A stretch of 64,000 nt of DNA from positions 160,785,465 to 160,849,464 of the forward strand of contig CP136068.1 in assembly GCA_032622095.1 (NCBI GenBank). Reading direction: 5' to 3'. The translations under genes and the position numbers were made by a program. Origin of the DNA: Siphonodentalium dalli. Its lineage: Eukaryota; Mollusca; Scaphopoda; Gadilida; Siphonodentaliidae. Below the pieces are notes generated by a model. It saw only the letters and a program-made list of their open reading frames with translations. It was not told the origin of the DNA and searched no databases. Shown piece after piece: positions 23,191-37,609 of the stretch. Position 1 is the stretch's first letter; each line of letters opens with the position of its first letter.

Positions 23191-23660
23191 TTAAAGGGGT
23201 ACTGTACACAAAGATAGGCGATTTTTGTATTTACTCCCATTGAAATAACTTTCAAGTTAGATTGTGTTCGTGTTATATGAGTTTCGTATAAACCTAATTT
23301 AGCGAAGAAAATATTGATCTTGGAAACAAAAATATTACGATTATATAACGGGCCTTCTTTTGCAGGTAACATGTTTTGTTTGCAACTCAATAATGTTCGC
23401 GAACGGCCGTCGATAAAAGACACGCAACATATGCGATTTCAAGAACGGTAACTCGTAATGGCATAATTCTCCATTTTATGACTCCAGCCATAAATGAATT
23501 TATATTAAATAATTCAATTTAACTTTTACGATAGCCTGTTAACCGGAACGTTTTCAGTAGACATCGTCGACTCAAATTAGTTATTTTATAATATAATATT
23601 CATATTAGATCGCTATTGTCACCGGGAATTTATTGAAATTGGGGTACAGTACCCCTTTAA
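23191..23660. mobile_element. TTAA-flanked MITE, family K
   Basis: TTAA at 23191-23194 and 23657-23660 bound perfect inverted ends: AGGGGTACTGTAC on the left, GTACAGTACCCCT on the right. The element is 470 bp and non-coding. Confidence 0.85.
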
Positions 23661-23825
23661 ACTCAGATAGCCATAAAACAATGATTTATATATCACTGGA
23701 ACGAATTTGAATAGCTAATTTTATATTTCTCAACGAATGTCCCAGTCTCTATATCGACGAAATCGATAGGCTAACTATCATATGGACAGCACCTGCCAGT
23801 TTTTCTCCTTTTGGGTGAGGGTTAG

Positions 23826-24455
23826 CATTCCGGCTTTTACTCGGGAACTCTCCATAAATGCGCCATCGCAATATATTCCAATGACATGTAATTCTACCTG
23901 ATCTATAGTATAGTGTTCTTTCGAACATAGTTGAAATGGGAACATTTCTTCGAATTGTCACGAAAAACATTTTGCAGTCGTCACGATGTCATGACAGTAG
24001 ATAAATCGACAACTACATTCAGAACATATCAACTGCATTCAGAACATATCAACGCATGTAGTATTCGCTCATTCTAAGACGATTCACTCGACGTTTGACA
24101 TAAATAAAACACTAGTCCCCATAATTCCGTTTTTATTGCGACACCCATTCCATCCGCGCCTTGGCTATAATGCAGAGTTATTTGGCGCGTAATTTATATG
24201 ACGTTTGTGTCAACAGCGTGGCCGCTGTTCTTGCTCAGAAACCTCCTATAATTTTTACGTCTTTTCTGAACTGTCAAAAAAGTCCAATGAAAATACGAGG
24301 TTAGGTCACATGCCTAAATCTCTGATTTCTGATTGGATTTCGGTCCTGATGAGAATTTATCTGATGTATTTTGATACGTAGATTCCGAGTCCGAGAAAAA
24401 CACTTTTCGCGCGAAAAATCGTTTTACGAGGTCTTTGAATACAGCCGACGATAAT
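23826..24455 (+). mobile_element. Family F DNA element, right part
   Basis: It is collinear with 51341-52112. Shared sequence includes GCATTCCGGCTTTTACTCGG, GCGCCATCGCAATATATTC, a 21-bp tandem doublet (CATTCAGAACATATCAAC, about 24019-24053) and GTGTCAACAGCGTGGCCGC. The right end is TTTTACGAGGTCTTTGAATA followed by CAGCCGACG. The left portion is missing. Confidence 0.85.
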
Positions 24456-24459
24456 TGTG

Positions 24460-26260
24460 TATGAACACGAACCCTAGGTATTTTATTTCTCACTGGAGCG
24501 AGTGGTGTAGATTTTGTAAATATTTGAGCAAAAGACTGCTCTATTTGCGCAGCATCAACGATTCGTTTTGTTGTGCTAAATAGAACTTCGCGCAGCACAT
24601 AATGTGGAAGCGTTGCCATGCGACCTGTTATTATAGTTGGTCTGACCACTCATCGTTTCTCATATAAAGTTGTTACTCAAGAATGTCATACATATATGTT
24701 TCGTGAGGTCATATGATTGTGTACATATATGTTCGCTATATTTAGTTTATATTAGTGTTCATATTATGTTGTTGTATGAAGCTATGGAACATGGACACGT
24801 GGTTAACTCAGCTGATTCGTGGGCCCTGTTTTTGTTTCCCCCCTATGTTTTCGTGTTGATGTTTTTTTTATGGAAGCCCGACCGCTTCGCCGATTGTATC
24901 TGCCTCGTAATGCAGTATTGAAACATCATAACTGGATATCTATTTGACTGAAATGAGAAACAATGTGGCGCTTACTCATTATACAAACCTCATAAGGGAT
25001 ATATAATTACGATGGAAATAAGTACCCACATTATTTCAATTGCAACTATTAGGAAATGCTGCAGCACAGTTGTATAAACTCGCATACTGCTGTACAGTTC
25101 CCTGAATACTACCGTACACTAACATGCTACTAACAGATTTTTAGCGACATAATGTTATACGAAAAGAACCGCTATAACGGCAGAAAAATGTAGCACGGAC
25201 AAAACGTACGTAAATATCAGTCAATAGAGACCTTTCGCAAAATTACGAATACGATTACGGATATGGAAATATCCTGCCAGTACACGGCCAAAATTCGATC
25301 TTTGCACAAGGTGGTTCTTATGTGAGACGAAATATACCCCACGCAGTTTAATTATGTGCACATGTGTCAAGAATGTGCCACCGGTCCTGCTTGGGGACGC
25401 TCTAACATTATCCGTGTGGTGTATTACACACGGATAAGAACTTGGGATCTTAAAGAGACACACATTATTTTTTCCATCAAATATATGTGTAGCTGAATAA
25501 AGTGGGGCATATGCCGTCTCACCAATTAGCCATCGTAGGTAAATTGTGATGGTGTCACCTTACTAGGACAATGTATCCTAGCCGTAATCGTAAGTGTGCT
25601 GTTTGCGAAAGGTATCTAATAACTGAGAAACTACACATTGAAGCGGAAGACGACATTATTTACATGTGAGTTTTAAGCTCGTCTGTTGTATGTAATTGGA
25701 CATACATGTTTGTCATCTATAGACAATACCACTACACAACAGGTGTATGATACTGAGAGAGTAATTAGAAACCAAAACACTTACTCTGGTGTATATTCCG
25801 AGGCGAATATTCCACTTTGTCAGATACAAATTTCCGGTTATCGAATGTACACAATTAGCACTCAGAGCTATTGTGGATGGCATTCAATGAGGTTCGATCG
25901 TGATAATGTCCTGCACACTCAGCCGCTAGATTTACTTTAAACGTGGATTGCACTGAGGCGGTGTGGGTGCCGCGATCTGGTTTGAATTCGTCTTACGGAG
26001 GAGGCCAAGTGGCCAATTTTTAATGGGGATTTTCATCCAGTTCATCTTCGTACCAAAAGTAGGTGCTACAAATATTCCAAGGAGTGACTTGATGTGACGT
26101 TGGAATCATTGTCTATATGACGTGTGAGCATAAAACCTGTTCCAATGAAATGTGGGTGTATTTATTTTTTAAATTTATTTTGATTTTTCAAAAGTAGGTC
26201 ATTTGTTTCATTTCCAGAACAAAATGCTTAGCTAAATGTTATGACTGTTTAAATTTCACC
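24460..26260. other. Non-coding stretch, no supported gene
   Basis: An 84-codon open frame at 25686-25940 follows an AG but shows no recognisable domain. Nothing else stands out. Confidence 0.45.
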
Positions 26261-26263
26261 CAT

Positions 26264-26490
26264 ACAGAGCCCCAGACAAACAGAAGCAGACGACACTCTT
26301 CTACATGCTTCTATATATGTGTGGGGCTCCCTGCAGGGTAATGGATGTTTATTATTTTATGTCCTAAAAATTGTAAGAAATTTTATTTAAAAAACATGAT
26401 AAAAAATTGTTAGGCCAATGCATTCTCTTATATATGCGAGGCGACCTATGGTCGACTCGCATATATAAGAGAATGCATTGGCACAGGGTA
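26264..26490. mobile_element. Family B half-element with one hairpin
   Basis: The inner dyad of family B (CATACAGAGCCCCAGACAAAC...GGGGCTCCCTGCAGGG) is followed by an A/T-rich spacer. One hairpin copy (26414-26481) and GGCACAGGGTAAAAAA come next. Compared with 10394-10847 this is an inverted partial copy without its outer ends. Confidence 0.8.
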
Positions 26491-26499
26491 AAAAACTTA

Positions 26500-27690
26500 T
26501 ATATAACTTTTGCACCAGAGACATGCATGGCAATTCCCATTCAAAATTAGTCAGTGCCCCTCCCTCCTATAACAACGAATACCTAAGTTTCAGGAAGCGA
26601 GAACTGACCCATGTACATATATAGAACCAAACCAGAACATTATCGGTCTTACCAATAACGAAATAGCTTAGAGGGTGCCACTATAAGGAATACGATAGAG
26701 CCAAATTAACGGCAGTAATTATTATAATTTCTGCCTAATAAAATAGAACAGAATTGTTTTTCTTAAACTTTGTTTTGTGTCTGATAATTTATTGGTTTCA
26801 ATATACTAAAAGTCCAAGTTTGAAATCGTTTAAAAATTAGGGTGAAACAATAGCCTAAAATTCGTGCTCTGTCGTTAAGTATTGCGCACGTTGGCATGGT
26901 AACCATGGTAACTTCACATATTTTCAGGCATGTTTCGTATACACCAGGCTATTCTCTGATATCGTTCAACCGATCGCCGGAAAGATTATTTAGTGATAGT
27001 GATACTTTATACATTAAAAAAATAAAATAAATAAAAACATTTACAAATATTATGGACCAGCGATTCTCATCTAAAATTGTTAGGATGGGATAGGATGATG
27101 TTATTTACAGTACACATATGAATAGTACAATGGAATTAACATGTAACTAGATAATAATGCAGTATATTGCTTGGGGGGGGGGGGGGGGGGTAGCCCGGTC
27201 GGGCTGTCTTCCTGCTTCACTATATAGATAATTAATCAGATAGCGTGAGAATTATTCATATGCATATCCACGTACACGTACAGGCTAATCGTATATATAT
27301 ATAAAAAAAAAAAAAAATCTAAAACAAAATGTTTAGAGCATTTTTACAAAAACGTTTTATATAGTTTTGAGCCAATCCAGACGAGTGATCACTATAACCG
27401 ACATATTTCTTACCCGGAAACGTTATATTCTTGTCAGATATTCTAAAATATGAGAAGTTTCAGTCTCAGTTTCAAACGAAGATTGAGAGAATAATATTCA
27501 GATTATAGAGAAGATCTCATGAAATCTTAGAACTTAAGCTCAACATGACGCAGATTGATTATTTCATACATATATGTAATGCATAAGATTCCTGGGAGGG
27601 ATTATGCATCCTTTAGTAAAAATAAAAAGATAGGAATTTATAAGATTTGCACAGGAAGGGCTTTTTATTGAGTGAGGTTTTGGGATAATG
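26500..27690. other. Non-coding stretch with an 18-base G run
   Basis: A poly-G run lies at 27173-27190 and a poly-A run near 27303-27317. Nothing resembling a gene is visible. Confidence 0.55.
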
Positions 27691-27880
27691 TTAACTAACT
27701 GTGATAATTATGTGTATACTATCATAGTTATGGAGACGCGTAGCGGTAAAGTGGTCAAGTTTTGTTTGCAGTATGTTGTGGTCAATTGTATCGAACGCTT
27801 TAGATAAGTCAAGGAATAGGGCTAGGGTGGAATCCAGTGTCGGTTTATCATTATTTTTTAAGGAATATTGAATCTCAAAT
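27691..27880 (-). pseudogene. LINE reverse transcriptase fragment (catalytic motif A)
   Basis: The minus-strand frame reads NNDKPTLDSTLALFLDLSKA and then FDTIDHNILQTKLDHF. FLDLSKAFDTIDH is the reverse transcriptase block with the first catalytic Asp. The remainder of the polymerase beyond this point is lost. The upstream part of the same ORF is at 30240-30830 on the same strand, and two family G elements lie between. Confidence 0.85.
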
Positions 27881-27914
27881 TCTAAAAGATACATATAAAT
27901 AATAAACAACCCTA

Positions 27915-28693
27915 AGGGTGGATACACACATGCATGTAATGTCTGTATGTAAAATACATGTATTTTACATGGCCATACCAATAATTGACAACATTAGTCA
28001 CCTGCGCCCAAGAGGTGCATTGTTAACAGGCCAGACAAGTGAGTAGTGATAAACGAAGTAAAACTGTCTGCTATCAGGACATTTAAGTGCAATCCAAAAC
28101 ATGTCTTCTTTTACGGATACAGAAATTAGCCAAGTCTATGTGATATCTGGCATTTTATTAATGCACAAACAACAAAAGCGACACGTCTGGAATATACAGG
28201 CTTAATATTGAACAATTTCGACCATGATGATAGTTTGGCGTGGGGTCGCGAAAGCTTCAAACCGCTAAGGGACTTAGTTGAATGCATAGGTCGGAATAAA
28301 CTGGCGAAAAAAGGTACAATATAATATGTTTTAGTTGAATAGCTCAGAGTTAGCCACACCACCTGGTAGCTTTCGGGATCACATATAGCCCCAAGTTGGT
28401 GGAAATCCTGATCCACCACTGCTATAAATATCAAGAGAGGATTGGTAATTATTTAAATAGAACGTCCACCATATGGGTTATCCCACAAACAAATATTTTA
28501 AGTGGCCTGGTGACTCGGTCTAAGATCGCGGTTTATCTATATTCCGACTTAATTGGAACTAGAACCAAGTGTGGTCAACACGTCGGCAATGATTGGGTTG
28601 TCAGTGGACACATATTGCATTGTCTGTATGATCCATGTAAAACGCCAAATACACGATAATTACACAGATTACATGCATGTGTGTATCCACCCT
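27915..28693. mobile_element. Family G inverted-end element, copy 1
   Basis: The ends are GGGTGGATACACACATGCAT with GTAAT and the mirror ATTACATGCATGTGTGTATC with CACCC. The flanks are CTAA and TAAG. Inner blocks (TTTTACATGG, GTGAGTAG, ACATGTCTTCTTT, GTACAGGCTT/ATACAGGCTT, GGTAGCTT-C, TGTATGATCCATGTAAAACG) recur in the same order at 28996-30175. The element sits inside a LINE remnant. Confidence 0.8.
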
Positions 28694-28995
28694 AAGCAAT
28701 ATCCAAGTTTGCCTACCTGCTAAACAAGCTAGATAAAACATCATAATTGATACTTTTGACACCCGAAATTACCAACGTATACCAATTTTAAGACTTTGAA
28801 ATTTCATGTTTCCTCAAATTCAAATTGGCCCAATAAAACTCTCATGGATATCTTACAACCAGACCAGATGACAGACAGATCACAACACAGGGATTATCCT
28901 GATTAGATTAGTATGTCTGACAGACAACCGACCACCCCTCTGATTGGATTAGGTGGCCGGGGAAGCATGCATGTCCACTAGAAGTGATCTCTTTA

Positions 28996-30175
28996 GGGTG
29001 TATACACACTTGTATGTAATTTATGTATGTAAAATCCATGTATCCCTTGTATTTTACATGGTCACACCAATCATTAGTTTTAATCGCCAGCGCGATTGGT
29101 CCATTTCAACAGGCGAGACCAGTGAGTAGCTATAAGCCATTATCAAACTAACTGCCATCAATAAATTTCAGGCCAGTCTTAATTTTTTTAACATGTCTTC
29201 TTTCATATATGCCGAATGAATAAATCCTGTCTGATATCTGTTTCTGCTTTTCACGAGTTTTAATTCATTTTGAAATGTGGTTGGAGTCCGTCGATGTTAT
29301 ACTTGATTTGTTTCTCGTTATTTCTTGGAAACAGGGTCATCCAAACAAAATTAATAAGATATGCAGAGTTTGAAGCTCTTTTATGACGATACCGGTTTGT
29401 TGAGATTTCTCGGTTAATCTGAGAGCGAGCTCTTATGAAAACATTCAATTAGAATTTCCATGCAAATATCCATTACAACGCCAAAAAAGTATTGCGGGCA
29501 CAGCGTTGAAACTAAAAAGAGTGACACTCCCTATTTTTCACCTAGAATTTACAGAACGGTATATATTTCTCGAGCCAGAAGTTGAGCAAGTTCCTAACTG
29601 TCACAATTTTAGCCTGTACAGGCTTGAATTATAACATTTTCGACCATAATCCATGATTGGTGGGGCTGTTTCTCGAAAGCTCACGGATAACTAAGGGATT
29701 CAGTTGGATGTATCAGCCGGGATTATCTGGGAAAGAATGAAATATAATGTTTTACTTAAATATATTCCATAGTTGTACTAAGGACTCAGGGTACTACATG
29801 CCCACCCCTGTCGATGAAATGTACAATGGTCAGTCCGGTAGCTTCCGAGATAATATAGCCCCCATGTTGGGGATCATAGCCCTTGCGTTAGGGAAAACCT
29901 GAGGCAATCATTGGGTATAAAGATCAAGAGAAGACTGACATTGATTTAAACAGAACGTCCACCATTTGAGTTATCGCGCAAACAATTATTTTAAGCGGCC
30001 TGACGACTTCGTCCTAGGCAACAACTCTCTGCACGTCCAGTGCTTGACTCACTGTGGTCTAACATAGCCGCAATGATTGGGCTGTCAGCGGACACATATT
30101 GCACATCTGTATGATCCATGTAAAACGCCAAATACACGATATTTATAGAGATTATATGCAAGCGTGTATCCACCC
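28996..30175. mobile_element. Family G inverted-end element, copy 2 (longer)
   Basis: The left end is GGGTGTATACACACTTGTAT after TTTA; the right end is AAGCGTGTATCCACCC before TTAC. The flanks are one step from TTAA on both sides, so a TTAA target is plausible. It is about 400 bp longer than copy 1. No transposase coding was recognised. Confidence 0.8.
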
Positions 30176-30239
30176 TTACAATATGATGCACACTTGTGGC
30201 CATGGCCCTCTGACTGGGCTGACTCTTTTCAATCACTGT

Positions 30240-30830
30240 TGACACATTTGAAAATCGAGATTCTAAAGTCCTTAACGAAATGATCTAGAAGGTGCATAAT
30301 AGGATGAAACCTTGAGTGGTTTGGTCTAGATCCATATTGGTGTTTATACAGGATTTCATTGTCGTTAAGAACATCTACTAGTCGTTTTTGCATTAATTTG
30401 CAAGCAATTTAGAGAACGATGAATTATACTGATTGGACGATAATGTGTTATTTCCTTGACGTTGTTTATTTTTGGAATGGGGACTACTTTTAGAGATTTT
30501 CATGTTCATTGGGACTAATCCCTGTTCAAACGAAAGATTAAATATATACCTACGAGCCTTGTGAAGATAGTCTCTTTAATGAGTTCAGTCGATAATGCCG
30601 ATGTAATAGTTGCTCCGTTTTCCTTTTTTTACAGACTTACTGTTGTTAATGTAATGCGTATTAATGTCTGGACATCCTGATAAATTGTTAACAAAACTTG
30701 TCTCAATCAATAATGTACCAGCACTCTTTATATGAAAAATACCACGATATACATGAATAGGTTTCAACTTTCTCAATTTTCTATGAACTTCCAAATGTTT
30801 GTGTATTCTTGCTTTGTGTCCATTTTTCAT
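30240..30830 (-). pseudogene. LINE fragment: linker and first reverse transcriptase blocks
   Basis: Read leftward, three frames together give a CR1/jockey-like ORF2 segment. The pieces are TELIKETIFTRL, then SLKVVPIPKINNVKEITHYR with PISI, and then NDNEILYKHQYGSRPNHSRF with HPIMHLLDHFVKDFRIS. The PIPK-x-YRPIS and QYGFRP-like blocks are reverse transcriptase motifs 1 and 2. Frameshifts separate them. The ORF resumes at 27880 after the family G insertions, so this was one LINE copy that was later split. Confidence 0.85.
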
Positions 30831-30959
30831 ACTATAAATTGTCTCACTTTGTCAATGAAGTTGTCAATTGTTGCTCAATGTGTAAGTTTATCGTATGAAG
30901 ATATTAAGGTTAACTGGCTTGGGGTCTCCGCCTTATATTCCGAAGTTCAGTGATTCGAG

Positions 30960-33900
30960 ATGATCAGTAATGTGAGTATTTGCCATGGCAGTCGGTTCAG
31001 TTTGTGGACAACACAATTTTGCACAATGTTACTTGCACTTATACACTGTGTATATCCGACACCGGAAATTATGCAGGAACATTTTGTTTACACAATATGC
31101 CGAATAGTTTTTACCGAACATTCGTGATTGTTAAAAACCAGAACAAATCAGGACGATAAAATCCCTCTGAACAATAGTAGAGTAAAATCAAGGACACATG
31201 ACACACCAGGAAGATAACATCCCTCTAATTAATAGTAGAGTATACTATACATCTAAAATATACTATCTATAAATTTTGGATATAAAGTACGTCCACATAA
31301 ATCACGATTATTATATGTAAAAATTATACGGATCGTCTGCAAGTTGGTCTGATAAACACCGACATTCTAACATAGCATGGGTTTTTCGGCTGTTTGTTAA
31401 ACTTATTTCCGAAAAGACATAAGTATTTGGTGTACGGCAAATTCACGCTACTGCCAGCGGCGATAACCACGCCTGCCATAAATTGCCAGACTGAATTAGA
31501 GCAGGTTAGACATCACACGCCGATATGTCTGACAACAAGGAACGACGTGTTTCAAATTTGGTGGACTTACCACCAGATTTCGCTGGATTGTTCTTCAATT
31601 CGACTGGCACTTCATTGAAATCGCGACAGCAAGGATAAAAGTACTTTAGTGAAGGCTACATAAATTCAGTTTCAATGTTTATTTGCGACGAAAAGCTCTT
31701 TATTGGGGCAAATTACCACCGAAGCATGATGAAAAATGAACCTGCACATGGCGTCGATTTTGAGATAAATTGTTCGATAATTTCGGATATTCACTGTTCT
31801 TGTCAAGCTGGATATGTAACACATAATAAATATTCAATGTTATTATAATATATCTCTTCACAATAGACGCACGATCTATCAATTTATCGATGGTGTACCA
31901 TACAATTTCCCTATTTCGATAAAAATTCGAGGACTTGTATGTTTTCATCCGTTGTTGTCAGTTTTTTGTACTTTTTCGAAGAAGCACCATACTGGTATCA
32001 AAAAGTGTTCCATGTCATAATTTATTGTTTTTTTTCTGGATAACTGATTGTTTTTTTCTGGATAATGATACATATTCTAATAGATGGGCAATATTGGATC
32101 CTATACTGGACTTATGAACGTGAACGTATTGATCATATATGGAGATGGTTTTGTCATCGACCGCCTTCAACATCTTTGACTAAACTATCTATCTATACGT
32201 ACGTAGCAGCCCACCATCCTTCCCGATACACCAAAGCATCTGATATTTGTTTTTTTTCTTTATTAACTCCTTAGTCACTAATTTAGAATTTGAAAATACC
32301 ACGCCTATACAGAAAGTGGGCGCAATGCCATAGACATAGGTTCCAATACATACGGCATATATAGTTTATATATGTTCTAGAATAATATAGGGACTGTTTG
32401 ACGTGTGTATGGAGCCTCTGTGTGTTGTAACTTGTACTAATTTTCCCACAATGACGTAGAGCAGACCACCCTATTACCAAGAAGGGCGTTATGGAACAAC
32501 ATCTGTACAATATATAATAATCCTTTTATTTCAGACAAAAAGAACGCCCTTATCCCTGCCACGTGGGTGTGTATGTGCTATGTAAAAACGTGACTTATAT
32601 ATCTAAGGAATTAATAAAGACATTTAAATTTTAAAAAAAATAATGTTATAATAACAATTAATAATCTTCATAATTGGCACATTACGCGTATAGAACAAAC
32701 ATGTTTCAGTATATTGAGAAATTATTTTCATATCACAGTTCCCTAATATTCCATTGGTCTGTCATAATGTTTGTGTATGTAAGTCTACGTATAAATGCCA
32801 TGAATACCATTTATTCACAAAATATACCAATAAATTCTGTATAATGTACCAAATATATCCATCACAAATCCGAAAGCTACCAGGAAGAGGCGCCCTAATC
32901 AGCCTGTATTAATCGACAACAGGTGAATTTAACAGGTGCTGTCATATACTTTGGCCATTTTAGTGTCCCTCTTTCCCCAACAAATCATCCCTTGGAGATT
33001 ATAACACTATGTGGTCCATTATCTCAAATGTGTACATAGTTTGATTTGATAGTTTTAACTAATAAGCTTATCTAGCCCTTCCTAATCCCCTCATCATATT
33101 TCCATTTGTCACCTCTCTGGCTCAGCGTGACATTTCATAATTTACTAATCCAATAGGGCGAAGTTTTCGGATTCCGTTACTGTTATATTATTATATGTTG
33201 CCAACTTACATGAAACCAATACTCTTTTATACAAAACAAAATCAAAGCAACATATAGAGTAAGCCGGTAAAATGAGACTTTTTGTCTAACCGCCTGTTCG
33301 CAGAAGCGACCATTGCTCCAGGCTGTATAATGCAATTATCTCATTGGCTCAGACAGCTAATTGCGGTAGGGTCAATTGCAGGAGAACTGTGGTACAAATT
33401 GCGATTCGCTGCAAGCCCAAAACAATATCTGCCAATTGTAGGCAAATAATTGGGTAAAAATGGGAGTCATATCATTACACATCATTTTGGGGACGATTGT
33501 GTCATTTTGTTGCTTTCCAGCACATTGGAACACCGCGTGTTAATGGTGACTTATTTGTTTTAGCTTTATAATAACATAATCTTTATATCTACCAGAAATC
33601 TAGTTGGCATGATAAATGAGAAGGTCCTCTTTGAAATTTAACACAAACTATGTTTGTTATGGCGATGGTTATAATACATATTTCCCCGAAACGCTAACCA
33701 TTGAAATGATCATTAATGATTATAGACTCCCCATCAATCTTAGTTTACACCCAGTCTGACTTCATACACCATCAGTGGTTAGTAACTGCATGCCAACAAT
33801 GGTTATATAAATATAAAATAAAATGTGCTGTGAATTATGTCTTGGTGTCATTACACATATCACAATCGTCACATCTGCATTATACATGTACCTCGATTAA

Positions 33901-36900
33901 AATGAGCAAGAAGATGTTCAGTTTAAAATTATAAATTGCCTGCACAGGGAGAAAAGTGAAAATGCGAAACATATTTATTTGTGCTAAAACCTCACTTTTA
34001 AGTTTATTTATTGCCCCCCCCCCCCTGATAATTTCGGAGAACGACTGTAATCAGCGTCGTCCGTACATTCACGGGTCCGTTCATCCGATTCAATGTCAGA
34101 CTGTTGACACCAGTTCAAATTATCCGATCGACTTCGTATGAGGAATGATTATTTCATTATTACTGTCCGATGATTTTTTCCCTCTGATTTATGGTCCTTT
34201 TACTTCGAAATTGCTATTTTAATGTTGTCCGGATACTAACTCTTGTGAATAATATCTGATCGGAACGAAACTTGGTACGAGTATTAAGCATTACATTATG
34301 GAGGTCGAGTTCCAATATCGTTCCTGTCAGATGATTTTTATTGGAGATATAGTCCTTTGCAGATCTATAAATTGCCATGTTCGTGTTGTCCGGATAATTC
34401 CAGTTACTATCAACTAATCCCAACTAAATGAATATCCATCACATTGTTCAAGTCAAATTTGAATGTGGTTCAGATGTGATTATTTTTGACGGAGCTAACA
34501 CACTTTTTTGACAATAAACATATCAACTGATTCGACTTGGAATATGCCGATAATTATTCTATCATGTACAAATTTCACAAACATGGTGTTCTTCTGAGCT
34601 TGTGTCTCGTGTGGTTGTTGTTGTTGTATCACTAGTCTTGGTGACATTGTTCCATGACGTAGTAATTTATGTATCTTCAGGATATACTTGTATTTAGTTT
34701 TAAATCCGCATATCTCAAGTGCAGAAGAATCGCTGACACCCCCTGAATCAAACAAGGGGATCCATAATCCCATATCTCCAGGAATGATAATAAGTATTTA
34801 TAGAATAACATATTTACATAGATGAATAATTATTTATAGATGAATATCTTTCATTCTCACAAACGATCAGAACTAAATTTATTGAAGAAGGAAAACGACA
34901 ATATGTTTTTCATTAATTGAGCGAATATGAACCAATATATTATATTGCTGCACATATTCGTTGATCAGCATATATAATATGAAGGCAACAATTCATACAC
35001 AGAAATGTTAATTGAGAGGACCCAAATATGTGACCCGTGCAGTAGAGCAATCGCCCTTCTTACTTAAATTTTATAGGAGTTCCGGGGAACTGGAGCATCG
35101 AGGAAGGGCTTAATAAGTTGAAAAACAATTTTCCCTGACCCATTTTGTATATTATAGATATTAAATAAATTTCAACTCAAGCTGGAGCAATTGATCTCTT
35201 AAAAACCTGGCCTGGTTTCGTCACATTTCATTATAGCGAATAACTACCAGTGGATCGGATTACAAGTCAGTTCATCTTAAATGCAGTCAGTCAGTCGTAT
35301 TTATCTCGTTTGTTGACCTTGTGTCGATTTCTGGGCTACAAAATTGTTTCTTTCTGGAAGGCGACAGCGCCAATTCGCACGACAGTACATATATTGTAAT
35401 TGTAATTTGCTGTACACAAGCACCTATAACGTTAAAATATTATTGTGTGTGGATGCGCTGACAATTACCATACCAATTCCCATCCGTTCTTCGTTGGTAC
35501 AATACATTCAGGAATACATTGGTGACTCATGAAAATTTAAGAGGTTTTCGCTCTCATTATTGATAGTTTTCCCGGGCAGGAACTCACTAATATTGAATAA
35601 AACTCCGTGTGCTTTGAACCGTTCAATTCATTATCGATAATCCACCAAGGCCATTGTAAGCGAACGTATTCAGCGAGAAAGTTATTATCCATTATAAATG
35701 AAATTGATAAAATTCTAACAGTGGTATACTATTAATAGGACAAAATTGGTAAAATTCCATCATAATTTCTGGTGTCGGATATCCACAGTGTTATAGACAG
35801 ACATGTATCATTATGTCAGCTATCAATATGTTGGTTGTAGTATTCAAAGATTGAAGTGCCAACAAGAGCGATGCTGATAATGCCAAATAAACCCAGTCTG
35901 AGATGTGAATAACCAGATATTCACACAGAATATGGCGTACGGTTACTATATGCAGCAACATTCATTTGGTGCGGAAAACTGTTATATTGTTCTGATAACC
36001 ATTCTTGGAGCGGGTGTATGTATATCAAATGCAAAAGGCAGTGCAGCAACGCAAACCCGTCAATTAGTTAAAAACCCACAAGCATGCTATTTATTTATCG
36101 AAATGTTTATATTATAATTTGCGTCTTATGCACTAGCAGTCGAACATATATGGTGTTACCCCACTTCTGTGACCTATTCGTTAGAAGACACTGCATAAAA
36201 TCAAATTCCAGCCTACAGCTAGTGCTGCGCAGGTTCTTGCTGGGACCCATGACCAGTAACTCACACACTTACTTGATCTTTCTTAAACGTACTGGCTACT
36301 GTTAGTATGATGATCCCTGCAGTCCGAGCGTCTGCTTGTGATGACACTCTGGTGTGCCACACGTTCAATATGTTTGTTTGCCACAGCTCTGGTCGGAATC
36401 TTGAGAGATAACGGCATTACTTACATGTATATTAGTGCGCCCACAATGATAATTGTCAAAATGTTTAATCTCTGCTTTGATTTCCATGCTACATTCAGAT
36501 TAGACTGAAGCTCTATTGTATTTGTTCATGTACTCGAAGGTGAAAGTGCTCAAGCTCTCAGAATTCGATTCATACACCGGCTATCCTTGATTTCCATAGC
36601 CACAACGCCACGATGTCACGTTCAGAGAATGCTACTGTTTTGTAGGCACAACATTTACTAGATACGATACTCAGTGTCAACCGACAATAGGCGATGCCGG
36701 TGCAGATGAACTATTGACCAGATTTATTCGTAATTAACTAGGCGTATACAACATTCAGCAGACAATAAGTGGCATCAATATATGAACATCGTCCCCAACC
36801 TCTTTCAATTGTTCTGAGCAAGGCGGTTATTGGAAACTCTATTTTGGAGTACGTCACCAAGAAGATGTGTCTTGCCGGAAAAGGGTGCCAATATAAGAAA

Positions 36901-37490
36901 CATTATTTAAATTATTTTAAAATAATATATTTATAAAACCAAATTCGACCCCATTGAATTATCTTTAAAAGCTTTTTTGAATGAATTAGTGAACCGAACT
37001 CATATGGAAAAGATCAGTGTTTTGAGAGGCGATAGACTGTTGAATTTTCAGGAGGAATGGGGTACCCTGACAAAAGCGTTAAATAAATAGCTCAATAAAG
37101 CAATAAATCTATTCTGACATAAAAAAACAGACACCATCAATACAAGAACTGAAACCAGGTACCAATCCAACATATATGTTGTTTTATTGATATAGGTGTA
37201 CGCACAAACACAATTAAATACCAACATATATCATGTTTTTGACATCCGAAGGTATTATTGTTTGCTTTTTTTGTCTATCATTTATAAACACTTATCGATA
37301 TGCATGTACTGTATGGTGTGCAATGAGAGTGCATGGTTAGTGTGCAGTGACCACACCCACCCCACCTGTGATGTCACTCTAATTAATAACATGATTGTTT
37401 TTGTAATACTTACATTTATGTTCGTATGGAATCACTGTATATAATGTACATAAATTATACAAATAAAAAAAAGAAGAAAAAAAAGAAGAG
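30960..37490. other. Longest stretch without supported genes or clear elements
   Basis: Only small repeats were noticed. One is a doublet of GGA-GATAA-ATCCCTCT and AATAGTAGAGTA (about 31151-31243); another is a doublet of TTTTTTTCTGGATAA (about 32030-32062). Open frames are short and without domains. Confidence 0.5.
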
Positions 37491-37495
37491 GTGTC

Positions 37496-37609
37496 GCATC
37501 CGTATGTGTGTTCAAACCTATAGTTACAAACGATGGACTAACACGAGATATTAGCATCCATCTGTGTGTTCAAACCTATAGTTACAAACGATGGGTTAAC
37601 TCGATATAT
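37496..37609 (+). repeat. About 57-bp tandem duplication
   Basis: GTGTGTTCAAACCTATAGTT followed by ACAAACGATGG is present twice in tandem, with small differences after it. Confidence 0.9.

Noticed and set aside
25686-25940. 84-codon open frame after an AG (VYDTERVIRNQNTYSG...)
   Set aside because: No recognisable domain, no donor and no matching exon; it could be chance.
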